From a virus, in the IMG/VR virus record IMGVR_UViG_3300042545_000496, positions 1 to 40,323 of that record: a DNA stretch of 40,323 nt. One strand, given 5' to 3'. The stretch's first letter is position 1; the number at the start of each line of letters is the position of its first letter. The translations under genes and the position numbers were made by a program. Below the pieces are notes generated by a model. It did no database searches. It was not told where the DNA came from and worked only from the letters and a program-made list of their open reading frames with translations. This document shows, in pieces, positions 13,720 to 20,317 of the stretch.

Positions 13720-13748
13720 GCCCAGCTAGTCTTTGCGACTGGCTGGGC
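13720..13748 (+). other. Strong 12-bp hairpin between two genes
   Basis: GCCCAGCTAGTC (13720-13731) pairs with GACTGGCTGGGC (13737-13748) over 12 positions with one G-U pair and a 5-base loop. It starts 12 bases after a stop codon and ends 5 bases before the GGGAGG ribosome site of the next gene (13767). There is no T-run, so it is not a classical terminator. An mRNA processing or stability element, or translational control, is more likely. Confidence 0.6.
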
Positions 13749-13766
13749 GTTCAGCGGGAGGATGCA

Positions 13767-14090
13767 ATGGGCGACCGTGATGTGGACTGGCTCGACGAGT
13801 TGGCTGAGCTAAAAGCCGTGAACGCCAAAATGCGTGACCTGCTCCGCTGGCGCAAATGGCCAGAGGAGAAGCCGGAAGCTGAACAGCAATGTCAGCTTAT
13901 TTTGGCAAACAAGTTAGCTCCGATCTTGTGTTGTTCAAAATATCCTTTTGACCATTGGGAAAACTTAAACGCCACCCACTGGCGACCAATCGGCCCGCTG
14001 CCAAAGGAGATGAGCAATGAACGAGTGCTGCAAGAAAACGCTAGAAGAGCTGCTTTGCCGTCTGGACAAAAAGTTTGCACCGCTGATTGA
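13767..14090 (+). CDS. DUF551-like protein
   Basis: A 107-residue product. An N-terminal helix (MGDRD... with Leu/Glu repeats) is followed by a DUF551-like segment. This runs from 'WRKWPEEKPEAEQQCQLIL' through 'CCSKYPFDHW' to 'ATHWRPIGPLP', matching the DUF551 order of W...P..., a strand, then 'THW.PLP.PP'. DUF551 is a small domain common in phage accessory genes, with no known function. The ATG at 13767 has GGGAGG at good spacing; an in-frame ATG at 13680 lies inside the preceding gene. The C-terminal ~25 codons overlap the next gene. Confidence 0.65.
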   Translation: MGDRDVDWLDELAELKAVNAKMRDLLRWRKWPEEKPEAEQQCQLILANKLAPILCCSKYPFDHWENLNATHWRPIGPLPKEMSNERVLQENARRAALPSGQKVCTAD

Positions 14091-14376
14091 TACGCCAGAC
14101 CCAAGCGTACCAATGACGGCAGAGCAATTCGCAAGTTTTAAAGTTCTTATCCACGCTGGAGCAATAGCTTCCGAGATGGCTGGTGAAAAATACATCGGAC
14201 CATCACCACCAGTGATGTACTCATCACGCTGGCTGGATGAAACTGGCGAAAAAGAGTTGGTTAATTACTTTCAGGGCAAACGACGCTACCACGAAATTTA
14301 TGTCAAAGGCGAAGGCTTGCCGGGTGACAATTTGCAGCCCGGATACTGCAAGGCACCGCTGCCGGGAGGGGAGTGA
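14017..14376 (+). CDS. Hypothetical protein of the DUF551 cassette
   Basis: A 119-residue product with AAAGGAGATGAG in front of its ATG. It overlaps the previous gene by 74 bases in another frame. The middle has 'FKVLIHAGAIASEMAGEKYIGPSPPVMYSSRW', a helix and a Pro-rich loop. It ends 'APLPGGE', like the end of the 13169 product, and the GGGAGGGGAG encoding this end serves as ribosome site for the next gene. No family is recognised. Confidence 0.6.
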   Translation: MNECCKKTLEELLCRLDKKFAPLIDTPDPSVPMTAEQFASFKVLIHAGAIASEMAGEKYIGPSPPVMYSSRWLDETGEKELVNYFQGKRRYHEIYVKGEGLPGDNLQPGYCKAPLPGGE

Positions 14377-14768
14377 TGAAAATGCCTTTTCCAGAATTTG
14401 AACCGAAATCAGTTCGTGATTTATGTCTCGAAGTAAAACTTTCCAAACAAAGAATTTGGAAACTTATTAATTCTGGGCGTATTCCAGCACCACTACAAAT
14501 TTCTCCTCAGAAATGGGTTTATCCGCCACAAGCATTTTTAGCTGTTGTAACGATAATTCAATCAGCAAGACAAGATAGGGAAACGCAAAGAATTATGCGT
14601 CAAAAATTGAAAGAAAGAAAAAAGATTTGTTCCAAGGATCGGTGTATGGAATTGATGGAATTTATCTCATTGATTATTCCATATCTACCAACGAAAGATC
14701 TTATTGAAAAAGCTCATAAATTGAGTGGTTATCCGTTGCCGGGAGTTGGTGATGCTGAATCCAATTAA
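14376..14768 (+). CDS. Helix-turn-helix DNA-binding protein
   Basis: A 130-residue protein. Residues ~10-50 look like a MerR/excisionase-type helix-turn-helix: 'VRDLCLEVKLSKQRIWKLINSGRIPAPLQI' followed by a wing 'SPQKWVYPPQAF'. A basic helix (~60-88) and a C-terminal helical tail follow. It could be a transcriptional regulator of the divergent control region or an excisionase. The start ATG at 14376 shares its A with the previous stop (TGATG); an in-frame GTG lies one codon earlier. Confidence 0.6.
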   Translation: MKMPFPEFEPKSVRDLCLEVKLSKQRIWKLINSGRIPAPLQISPQKWVYPPQAFLAVVTIIQSARQDRETQRIMRQKLKERKKICSKDRCMELMEFISLIIPYLPTKDLIEKAHKLSGYPLPGVGDAESN

Positions 14769-14841
14769 CTGGATTTTGCTTGTTGTCGAAATTGTCGATT
14801 TTCTAGACGAAGAAATGGCTGGTTGGGTGAGGATGAGATAA
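14752..14841 (+). CDS. Possible 29-residue hydrophobic peptide
   Basis: An open frame from an ATG at 14752, with GGGAG upstream, to TAA at 14839-14841. The product is hydrophobic then acidic (INWILLVVEIVDFLDEE). It bridges the gap between two genes, overlapping the first by 17 bases and ending just before the next start. Size makes it a weak call. Confidence 0.3.
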   Translation: MLNPINWILLVVEIVDFLDEEMAGWVRMR

Positions 14842-14843
14842 GA

Positions 14844-15269
14844 ATGGATGAGTATTATGCTGGTGATTATTTAGAGTTTATTCGGCAACAAGCAGCTGAA
14901 AGGAACAGAAGACGGCAAGAGCTATTTAAATCAGAATCAAAGAAAAAGCCTGTTCCTAAAAGGGATAAAGATTTAGATGGAAAGTCAAAGTGCAAGAAAT
15001 GCAATTGGCCAACTCTAGATAAAACTGGCATTTGTTTTCGATGTAAACAACATCCATCTAAGCGAGGCAAGAGAAGAGAAAAGTGTCAAAGATGCGGAGA
15101 CTGTTATGTAATTAGACCAAGACTTTTATGTAGGAGTTGCCGGTTGCCTCAGATTAAAAAAGAACAAGATTTGCAAATAATGAAAGATAAAATTGCTAGT
15201 GGTCGTTGTGCAGCTAAAGGTTGCCAGTCCAAAGCAATGCCTAAAAGTAAGACTTGTATCCGGCATTAG
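14844..15269 (+). CDS. Basic protein with multiple zinc-binding cysteine pairs
   Basis: A 141-residue, very basic product. It starts with an acidic/aromatic N-terminus, then a Lys/Arg-rich helix. Successive cysteine pairs follow: 'CKKC' and 'CFRC', 'CQRCGDC' and 'CRSC', and a C-terminal 'CAAKGCQSK...CIRH'. This suggests two or three small zinc ribbons, likely for RNA or DNA binding. The ATG at 14844 follows GTGAGGATGAG; an in-frame TTG at 14823 is a less likely start. It is the last rightward gene, and its TAG overlaps the stop of the convergent HNH gene. Confidence 0.6.
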   Translation: MDEYYAGDYLEFIRQQAAERNRRRQELFKSESKKKPVPKRDKDLDGKSKCKKCNWPTLDKTGICFRCKQHPSKRGKRREKCQRCGDCYVIRPRLLCRSCRLPQIKKEQDLQIMKDKIASGRCAAKGCQSKAMPKSKTCIRH

Positions 15270-15613
15270 ATAAGTGGCGTATCTTCTTCCGGCTTGATGA
15301 GTTTTGGTCTATTAGTATGCTTCTGTAAATACGATGCAGAGTCAGCATGGACATCACAATTAAAACTTGTCCAGTCTTGGAGATGTCCAATAAAGTAATG
15401 GCAATTACGGCATAGTCCAATTAGATTTGATTCCTCTAATTCATCTCCACCATGAGCTAGTGGGATAACATGATGCGCTTCCAGATTCTTCTTTGTCCCA
15501 CAAGCTGAGCAGGATTTCCCCTTTAAGAATTTAGCCCTAACGGATGGCCAACGGGATGAACGCTGAATCTCACCCCAGATACGCTGACCAAAGCTAATAA
15601 TGTCTGATAGCAT
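15266..15613 (-). CDS. HNH endonuclease
   Basis: A 115-residue HNH nuclease. Zinc-holding pairs are C35-x2-C38 and C68-x2-C71. The catalytic core has 'LEAHHVIPLAHGG' (His47/His48), 'ESNLIGLC' (the Asn) and a downstream His in 'CHYFIGH'. The start at 15613 is chosen for the AAGGA upstream; the in-frame ATG at 15661 lies in the hairpin region. In phages such genes lie near terminase, where they aid packaging, or are free-standing homing nucleases. Here it sits at the far end of the late block, next to the convergent early operon, which suggests a mobile or homing origin. Confidence 0.85.
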   Translation of the reverse strand: MLSDIISFGQRIWGEIQRSSRWPSVRAKFLKGKSCSACGTKKNLEAHHVIPLAHGGDELEESNLIGLCRNCHYFIGHLQDWTSFNCDVHADSASYLQKHTNRPKLIKPEEDTPLI

Positions 15614-15625
15614 TAAAGTATCCTT

Positions 15626-15687
15626 GGGGTTGAGCAAGCCCCCACCTTGGCAATCCAACACAGATAGCCAATTACCTGCTCAACCCC
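15626..15687 (-). other. Long stem-loop upstream of the HNH gene
   Basis: A perfect 11-bp inverted repeat, GGGGTTGAGCA (15626-15636) / TGCTCAACCCC (15677-15687), encloses an inner TTGGC/GCCAA stem (15647-15651, 15667-15671). In the leftward transcript it ends just before the HNH ribosome site (AAGGA). It could act as an attenuator, a terminator without a U-run, or a translational control hairpin. Confidence 0.6.
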
Positions 15688-15695
15688 TTGGTTCG

Positions 15696-16034
15696 TTAAA
15701 GAAGATTGGCAAGCAGCTTAATAGCAACTTTGGCCAAAACAACCCACGGGATAATGGTGAAGGTAATTGCCTTTTCTGCGCCATCAACTTGGGAGCCATG
15801 CTGTTGAAGGACGGATGCAATCAGATCGGCCTCATTGATTTCACCAGAGTCCAGTTGAGGCAAATTACTTGCAACCATTTGACCACCACCAAGTGACTGT
15901 CCAAGTGCATAACCTGCTACATTCCATGCAGCATTGACAAGATCTGGGGTAGATACCTCTCTACCTCGAAACTTGTCGAGCATCATCAGCAGTGCTTCTT
16001 GAGGGAAAACCACTGGGTAGGGAAGCAATGACAT
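15696..16034 (-). CDS. Hypothetical protein with C-terminal hydrophobic helix
   Basis: A 112-residue product with AGGAGTTAATT ahead of the ATG. The N-terminal part is helical. The last ~22 residues (FTIIPWVVLAKVAIKLLANLL) form a hydrophobic or amphipathic membrane-seeking helix. It lies directly downstream of the cysteine peptidase, so a part in lysis or membrane targeting is possible. No family is recognised. Confidence 0.6.
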   Translation of the reverse strand: MSLLPYPVVFPQEALLMMLDKFRGREVSTPDLVNAAWNVAGYALGQSLGGGQMVASNLPQLDSGEINEADLIASVLQQHGSQVDGAEKAITFTIIPWVVLAKVAIKLLANLL

Positions 16035-16043
16035 AATTAACTC

Positions 16044-16949
16044 CTAGAGATTCCAATCGACATTGATTACATCTTTGGCTGGGAATCCAGACAGTCCAGA
16101 GAAGGCCCAAGAATCACCTTGGCTTAGCATTTTAGAGATAACTTCGGCATCAGCCCAGAATCCGCTAGTGGGTGGATCACCTTCACCTACTGGGCCAGTA
16201 TGGGCATTTGCGCCCCAACTATTTCTAATCCAGCCCTTTTCACTGCCTTCTGTGGAGTAGCCCCATAGAGACATTTGGTGCATCCAACGCCCTTTGGGCT
16301 GAGCTATCCCCTTGGCATCACGGGACATTGTAAAACCCTGATTAGATGCAACGCTAATCCCATAGCCTTGAGCTAATGCCTTCTTGGCATCTTCCCAAGT
16401 TTTTACTAGCGTAATTCCCTTTACTGGATGCTTTTTAACATCAGGTTCAAGGTCGTCTGGAACCCCGGTATTGCCCCATACACGGCATCGTTCTTCTTCG
16501 TATTTAGTAAGATCGTACTTGCCATAAATAGCTCGATCAATTGTTCCATACTTCATGGCAAATTCAGCTGCCCATGCGCCAATTGAACCATCGCCTCTGC
16601 CAAGCCTGCCCTTGCCAATTTCAATGCGTGAACCAGCATAAATGACTTCCTGACATAGCTGGCGAAATTCCTCTTTCTCTCCACGCATGATTTCATTGAC
16701 CATTGTTCCCTCAATGGCCGAAACTGCTCCAAAAGAAACGCAACTGCCAACTTTTAGTTGGTTATAAGGAATTGGCTTTTGCCCAGTAACCTTCTCATGG
16801 ACTTTCCAAAAGTAGCAGGTTTTAGGCAGCACAATATCCGCCTGCCCTGCTGGAGTGTCACCGAATACAGGCATAGGCTGGAGGTCAGCAATCGCTACAA
16901 CCTCTTCTGGCCGGTCTTCCCATCCCGGCTTGTAAAATTGGTCTTCCAT
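16044..16949 (-). CDS. Papain-like (C1-type) cysteine peptidase
   Basis: A 301-residue protein with a complete papain-type active site: Gln64 (oxyanion hole) exactly six residues before Cys70 in 'QLKVGSCVSFG', His224 in 'RWMHQMSLWGY', and Asn243 in 'RNSWG'. No signal peptide is seen; the N-terminal ~40 residues could be a short pro-region or linker. C1 peptidases are uncommon in phages. Position between a membrane-helix protein and a Pro-rich exported protein could mean a lysis or entry enzyme acting on host surface proteins, or processing of virion proteins. I cannot choose from sequence. Confidence 0.85.
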   Translation of the reverse strand: MEDQFYKPGWEDRPEEVVAIADLQPMPVFGDTPAGQADIVLPKTCYFWKVHEKVTGQKPIPYNQLKVGSCVSFGAVSAIEGTMVNEIMRGEKEEFRQLCQEVIYAGSRIEIGKGRLGRGDGSIGAWAAEFAMKYGTIDRAIYGKYDLTKYEEERCRVWGNTGVPDDLEPDVKKHPVKGITLVKTWEDAKKALAQGYGISVASNQGFTMSRDAKGIAQPKGRWMHQMSLWGYSTEGSEKGWIRNSWGANAHTGPVGEGDPPTSGFWADAEVISKMLSQGDSWAFSGLSGFPAKDVINVDWNL

Positions 16950-16953
16950 GTTA

Positions 16954-17670
16954 TTACCTCAATGATTCCACAAGATTAGCCATACGATCCAGCTGAGATG
17001 CAATCTTTGCCCTCAATTCTGCGCTCAGAATGACGGAAGGATCAATTGGGACCACAGACCTCAACTCCTCACTGATCCTCGATCTGAGCGAAGATAATGA
17101 TGAATCTGGCAATGTAGCCCTACCGATCTCCTTAGATCGTGCAAAAGCCTGTCCAACAGTTAAGAAGGCTGGATCTTTACAGACCTTGGCTGATTCCCGA
17201 TAGACTTGAGCTAGTTTGGCTTTGGATTGAACCTTGTTAGGCTCGTCTAGTGCGCCCCAAATAGCCTCCAATGCTTCTGATAAAGGATCAGTTGGAGAAG
17301 GGGTAGGATCAGGATCAGGAGGATTTGGGGCTGGAGGCTTAGGAGGGAATGGAGTTGGACCGGAATCTCCAATAATGATTTCAATTGATGCTGGATCACT
17401 TGGAATGTCGCCCAGTGCCGTATACCCATAGACAAGGTATTTACCCGGCAGATTGGCAGTTGCAACCGTTGCAGTTTTATCTGATAGAAGGTCAGCTGGA
17501 AATAGATTTAAGCCGGGTGACGGAGTGAAGTATTTGACTGATTTGCCGTCAATCTGAATAGGCTTGACAACAATGAACGATCCCGGCAGACCTTGCAATC
17601 TTGCTGGAAAAGTCAGCTTTGGTTGCTGATTCGCAATTAGAATTAACAGTCCAAGAGTGGTGGTAATCAT
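16954..17670 (-). CDS. Possibly exported protein with proline-rich linker
   Basis: A 238-residue product. The N-terminus (MITTTLGLLILIANQQPKL) is hydrophobic and signal-like. A beta-rich domain (~20-105) follows, then a Pro/Asp/Ser linker (~108-138), then a helical domain of ~100 residues. Bacterial surface proteins with such linkers are frequent in Planctomycetes. The ATG at 17670 has GAGGG upstream and overlaps the phosphoesterase stop; an in-frame ATG at 17694 is less likely. The role may be at the virion or host surface. Confidence 0.6.
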   Translation of the reverse strand: MITTTLGLLILIANQQPKLTFPARLQGLPGSFIVVKPIQIDGKSVKYFTPSPGLNLFPADLLSDKTATVATANLPGKYLVYGYTALGDIPSDPASIEIIIGDSGPTPFPPKPPAPNPPDPDPTPSPTDPLSEALEAIWGALDEPNKVQSKAKLAQVYRESAKVCKDPAFLTVGQAFARSKEIGRATLPDSSLSSLRSRISEELRSVVPIDPSVILSAELRAKIASQLDRMANLVESLR

Positions 17671-18518
17671 GTCTGATAAGCCCTCATATTGCAATCAGTC
17701 CCAACATCTGAATTCCGTAGATAGCGCAATTCAAGCCACCATCCACCCAGAGGCCTTGGCCCCCGTCCTTTTTCTGCGTGATACCCATCATCTTCAATCT
17801 TATAGGTCGAGCTACGAAGGAATAGCTGTTGCCTTGCACAAACTGTTCCTAAGTTGTTTAAATGATATACTATATTCTCATCTAAATTTCGTCTATGGAT
17901 ATGTCCAGATATAAATGCGTCTGCCATATACATACCTCTAGTTCTAGAGTTATCTATAAGGCCTCTTGTAATTTCTCCACCCCCACCTGCTCCGTGGTGA
18001 AAAAATAATGTTTTTGATATTCGATTCTTTGGATTTTCAATCATTCCGATCTGCACGAATCCCCAATACTTTCCAAGAAGTACAGAGGATTTATTGCGCT
18101 TTAGTCCTGATACAAACCGAGCGCAGACATCCGTATCATGGTATTTTTCCCATGAGGTTTCATGGTTGCCCTTTGAGACAAGGGCTAGAACATCCCTGTA
18201 AGGTGTAAACCAGTCGATTGCATCATCAATTACTGTGTCAATGTAATTGTCTGTTTGGTGTTCTGGTCGAAGAGATTTGGCTGATTTACGCTTATCGAAT
18301 TTGCCCTGCATAATATCAAAAGTATCGCCAACCAGAATGACGGGGGTTCCTGTTTTTAACGCTTCGTCTAGATCCCTCTTGAGCAGTTCTCGGTTACATT
18401 GAGCAGAGTCCCAATGTAGATCGGATAGGAGCATGACACGCCGCCAATCTTTGTCCTTTACATTTGAAAAGTCTAAGCGGTAGGCATGAGGATCAGTTTG
18501 ACGGATTGACCAATCCAT
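17667..18518 (-). CDS. Calcineurin-like metallophosphoesterase
   Basis: A 283-residue enzyme with the full metal-binding signature of the family: 'LLSDLHWD' (D-x-H), 'LVGDTFD' (G-D), 'SKGNHE' (G-N-H-E), 'LFFHHG' and 'SGHIHR' (G-H-x-H). Family members cleave phosphomono- or diesters in nucleotides, nucleic acids or other substrates using two metals. In phages they appear in late regions with unknown substrate. The start at 18518 has GGAGAG in front; in-frame ATGs at 18563 and 18575 are possible but lie inside a candidate small gene. Confidence 0.88.
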   Translation of the reverse strand: MDWSIRQTDPHAYRLDFSNVKDKDWRRVMLLSDLHWDSAQCNRELLKRDLDEALKTGTPVILVGDTFDIMQGKFDKRKSAKSLRPEHQTDNYIDTVIDDAIDWFTPYRDVLALVSKGNHETSWEKYHDTDVCARFVSGLKRNKSSVLLGKYWGFVQIGMIENPKNRISKTLFFHHGAGGGGEITRGLIDNSRTRGMYMADAFISGHIHRRNLDENIVYHLNNLGTVCARQQLFLRSSTYKIEDDGYHAEKGRGPRPLGGWWLELRYLRNSDVGTDCNMRAYQT

Positions 18519-18618
18519 TAGACTCTCCAGTAAGAGAAAGGATAACCGGGGCAACCACTCCATGACGCTGTTCATCTTCTGGAGTGGTATAAGGCGTGTC
18601 AGGAAACAGCAAAAACAA
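18493..18618 (-). CDS. Possible small protein starting at TTG
   Basis: The 129-base gap between the phosphoesterase and the next gene holds one frame with protein-like composition. It runs from a TTG at 18618 (41 codons), with a G-rich GGGGCAGGGCGGGG just upstream, to TGA at 18493-18495. The product has a hydrophobic start, then 'PDTPYTTPEDEQRHG' and 'VVAPVILSLTGES'. The same frame is open further upstream into the 18648-18782 gene but lacks ATG or GTG. It may be a true small gene with an unusual start, or a decayed gene end. Confidence 0.35.
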   Translation of the reverse strand: MFLLFPDTPYTTPEDEQRHGVVAPVILSLTGESNGLVNPSN

Positions 18619-18647
18619 CCCCGCCCTGCCCCGGATATGTCGGTTAG

Positions 18648-18782
18648 TTATTTCTTCTTCTTGGATCTCCCAGCCTTGCTGAGTGCTATTGCAACAGATT
18701 GAGCTTGAGGTTTTCCAGCCTTCATCTCTTTCTTGATGTTGGCAGAAATAGTTTTATTAGAAGAACCTTTTTTAAGAGGCAT
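18648..18782 (-). CDS. Small basic conserved phage protein
   Basis: A 44-residue product with GCTAGGAGTT ahead of its ATG. It starts [13 protein letters not shown], continues '[26 protein letters not shown]' and ends in four lysines. This pattern (MPLK.G.S..T...NI..l...G.p..QAVAIAL..AG.SKK) is a small protein I recognise from many phages and prophages. Its function is unknown; the basic helix suggests nucleic-acid or virion-internal binding. Confidence 0.75.
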   Translation of the reverse strand: MPLKKGSSNKTISANIKKEMKAGKPQAQSVAIALSKAGRSKKKK

Positions 18783-18790
18783 GATAACTC

Positions 18791-19075
18791 CTAGCTAAAT
18801 TGACTTTCCTTGACAATGAACCAAGATTCTGTTGCGGAAGGATTGCCACCATCACCTTCCCAGCGATAATAGTATCTACCACTTTCTAATACTTCAAAGT
18901 CTTTATAGTATATACCAACAGAGTCTGTACTAACGCCAGATGGATATGTATATTGGAAAATCTGTTTGTTAGGGTTTTTTATTTTCAATGTAACTGTTGA
19001 TGGATCTATATTGGTTCCACCATTTGTTGTGGTGAATGTGACTGAGACTCTTACCTGATCTCCAATGTCAAACAT
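18791..19075 (-). CDS. Small beta-sandwich virion-type protein
   Basis: A 94-residue product with GAGGTGAG before the ATG. It starts '[32 protein letters not shown]' and continues '[21 protein letters not shown]'. This is an Ig-like strand pattern found in many phage tail or head accessory proteins ('GD.V.l...F....G...DP..V...v..P'). It is likely a virion surface or fibre-associated module. Confidence 0.65.
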   Translation of the reverse strand: MFDIGDQVRVSVTFTTTNGGTNIDPSTVTLKIKNPNKQIFQYTYPSGVSTDSVGIYYKDFEVLESGRYYYRWEGDGGNPSATESWFIVKESQFS

Positions 19076-19083
19076 GACTCACC

Positions 19084-19980
19084 TCAGTTAATTGGTAGGA
19101 CATTTTTTGCTGCATTGACCGAATTAACGGCATATGCCCTTGGTGTTGCAGTAATGATCGAATAGACCCTTCCTCTTGCCCAAGATGGTGGATTTATTGC
19201 TTCTGCTGATCCATTTAAAGACGTTATGACAATCGAAACAAATTCAGTAGAGGCTACAGCTGATCCAAAAGCCGATCCTGCAACAGGCTGGATTGTTATT
19301 GAGCCGATTGATCCAGATGTTGTAGCCGATCCAGAACCAGAACCATTTTGCTTTACGATTACGATTGAATTACTTAAACCAGATGCTAGAGCAGAACCAG
19401 TCGCCGTTCCACTCTGGACAGTTGATATTGTGATCGTATTGGACAATCCTGAAGCAGAAGCACTTCCAGACCCTGATCCTAATTGCTTAGAAATAACAAG
19501 GTTATTTGATGCACCGGAAGCAGTTGCCGTACCAGTAGCAGAACCAAGCTGCTTGGATATTACGATGGAATTTGATTGACCAGATGCTCCACCGCTCCCA
19601 GTAGCTGAGCCTAATTGCTTGGAAATAATCAGAGTGTTGGACTGTCCGGAAACAAAAGAAGATCCTGATCCAGAGCCGGATAGTTTTGAAATTACAACGC
19701 TATTAGACTGACCAGATGCTAGTGCCGTTCCTGTCGCTGATCCTAACTGCTTGGAGATCGTCAGGCTGTTGGACAATCCAGATGCAGACGAGGAACCAAT
19801 TGACGATCCAGACAGGGGAGAGATTACGATTGATCGGGATATTCCTGAAGCGGAAGCAGTACCAGTTGCCGTTCCACTCTGGGTAGTAAATACTATTGAT
19901 ACGAATGATCCACTAGCTGATGCGGTGAAGAATCCACCGTAGCTTATTGGTGCGTCAGCTAATGGATAACCGCCAAACAT
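19084..19980 (-). CDS. Gly/Ser/Ala-rich repeat protein, probable tail appendage
   Basis: A 298-residue product. After a short start (MFGGYPLADAPIS, typical of small tail-appendage proteins) it is built from about ten copies of a ~22-residue unit of the form G-S-A-T-G-T-A-x-A-S-G-x-S-N-S-I-V-I-S-K-Q-L. The pattern suggests a repetitive beta structure such as a fibrous shaft or adhesin rod. A ~60-residue non-repetitive C-terminus follows. The start at 19980 lies one base after the upstream stop; a longer in-frame ATG at 20034 overlaps the upstream gene. Copy number could vary between relatives. Confidence 0.65.
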   Translation of the reverse strand: MFGGYPLADAPISYGGFFTASASGSFVSIVFTTQSGTATGTASASGISRSIVISPLSGSSIGSSSASGLSNSLTISKQLGSATGTALASGQSNSVVISKLSGSGSGSSFVSGQSNTLIISKQLGSATGSGGASGQSNSIVISKQLGSATGTATASGASNNLVISKQLGSGSGSASASGLSNTITISTVQSGTATGSALASGLSNSIVIVKQNGSGSGSATTSGSIGSITIQPVAGSAFGSAVASTEFVSIVITSLNGSAEAINPPSWARGRVYSIITATPRAYAVNSVNAAKNVLPIN

Positions 19981-19981
19981 A

Positions 19982-20317
19982 TTAGGCCCAACGCTGCTGC
20001 GGTTGAGTAGGATCGCTTGGATTACGCTCAACAATAAACGGCTGGATTTCTGGTGGAATAACCATGTCTACTAGAGAACGCACCATTACCCAGTACTGAT
20101 TATCTGCTACCAGATTGGGAACCTGTTCACCGTTCGGTCCTTCGCTTGTCGTTCCATCTGGATAGTAATGCACCCCTATTACGCAGATGGCTAGCGTGAG
20201 AGTAGCTTGAGTGGTTTGAAACTCACCCGTTTCAGGATCACGGGTAGTGTAGCCAAGCTGCTCACCGATTAGCCCCGCTTGCTCTTGCGATTGGAACTTT
20301 AGAAGTAGGTCAATCAT
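19982..20317 (-). CDS. Small tail protein downstream of the fibre gene
   Basis: A 111-residue product whose ATG overlaps the fibre gene's TAA/TGA region (20314-20317). It begins 'MIDLLLKFQSQEQAGLIGEQLGY' and has 'VIGVHYYPDGTT...NLVADNQYWVMVRS'. This is the layout of small phage proteins encoded right after tail fibres, sometimes called fibre assembly or tail-associated proteins. The exact function is not known. Confidence 0.6.
   Translation of the reverse strand: MIDLLLKFQSQEQAGLIGEQLGYTTRDPETGEFQTTQATLTLAICVIGVHYYPDGTTSEGPNGEQVPNLVADNQYWVMVRSLVDMVIPPEIQPFIVERNPSDPTQPQQRWA

Noticed and set aside
18640-18665. A-rich run at the end of the small basic gene as a frameshift site into the next frame
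   Set aside because: The AAG AAG AAA phase does not form an X XXY YYZ heptamer, and re-pairing in the -1 frame would be poor.
19226-19579. Antisense open frame over the Gly/Ser repeat gene
   Set aside because: It is a by-product of the repetitive coding sequence, and the sense frame explains the region.
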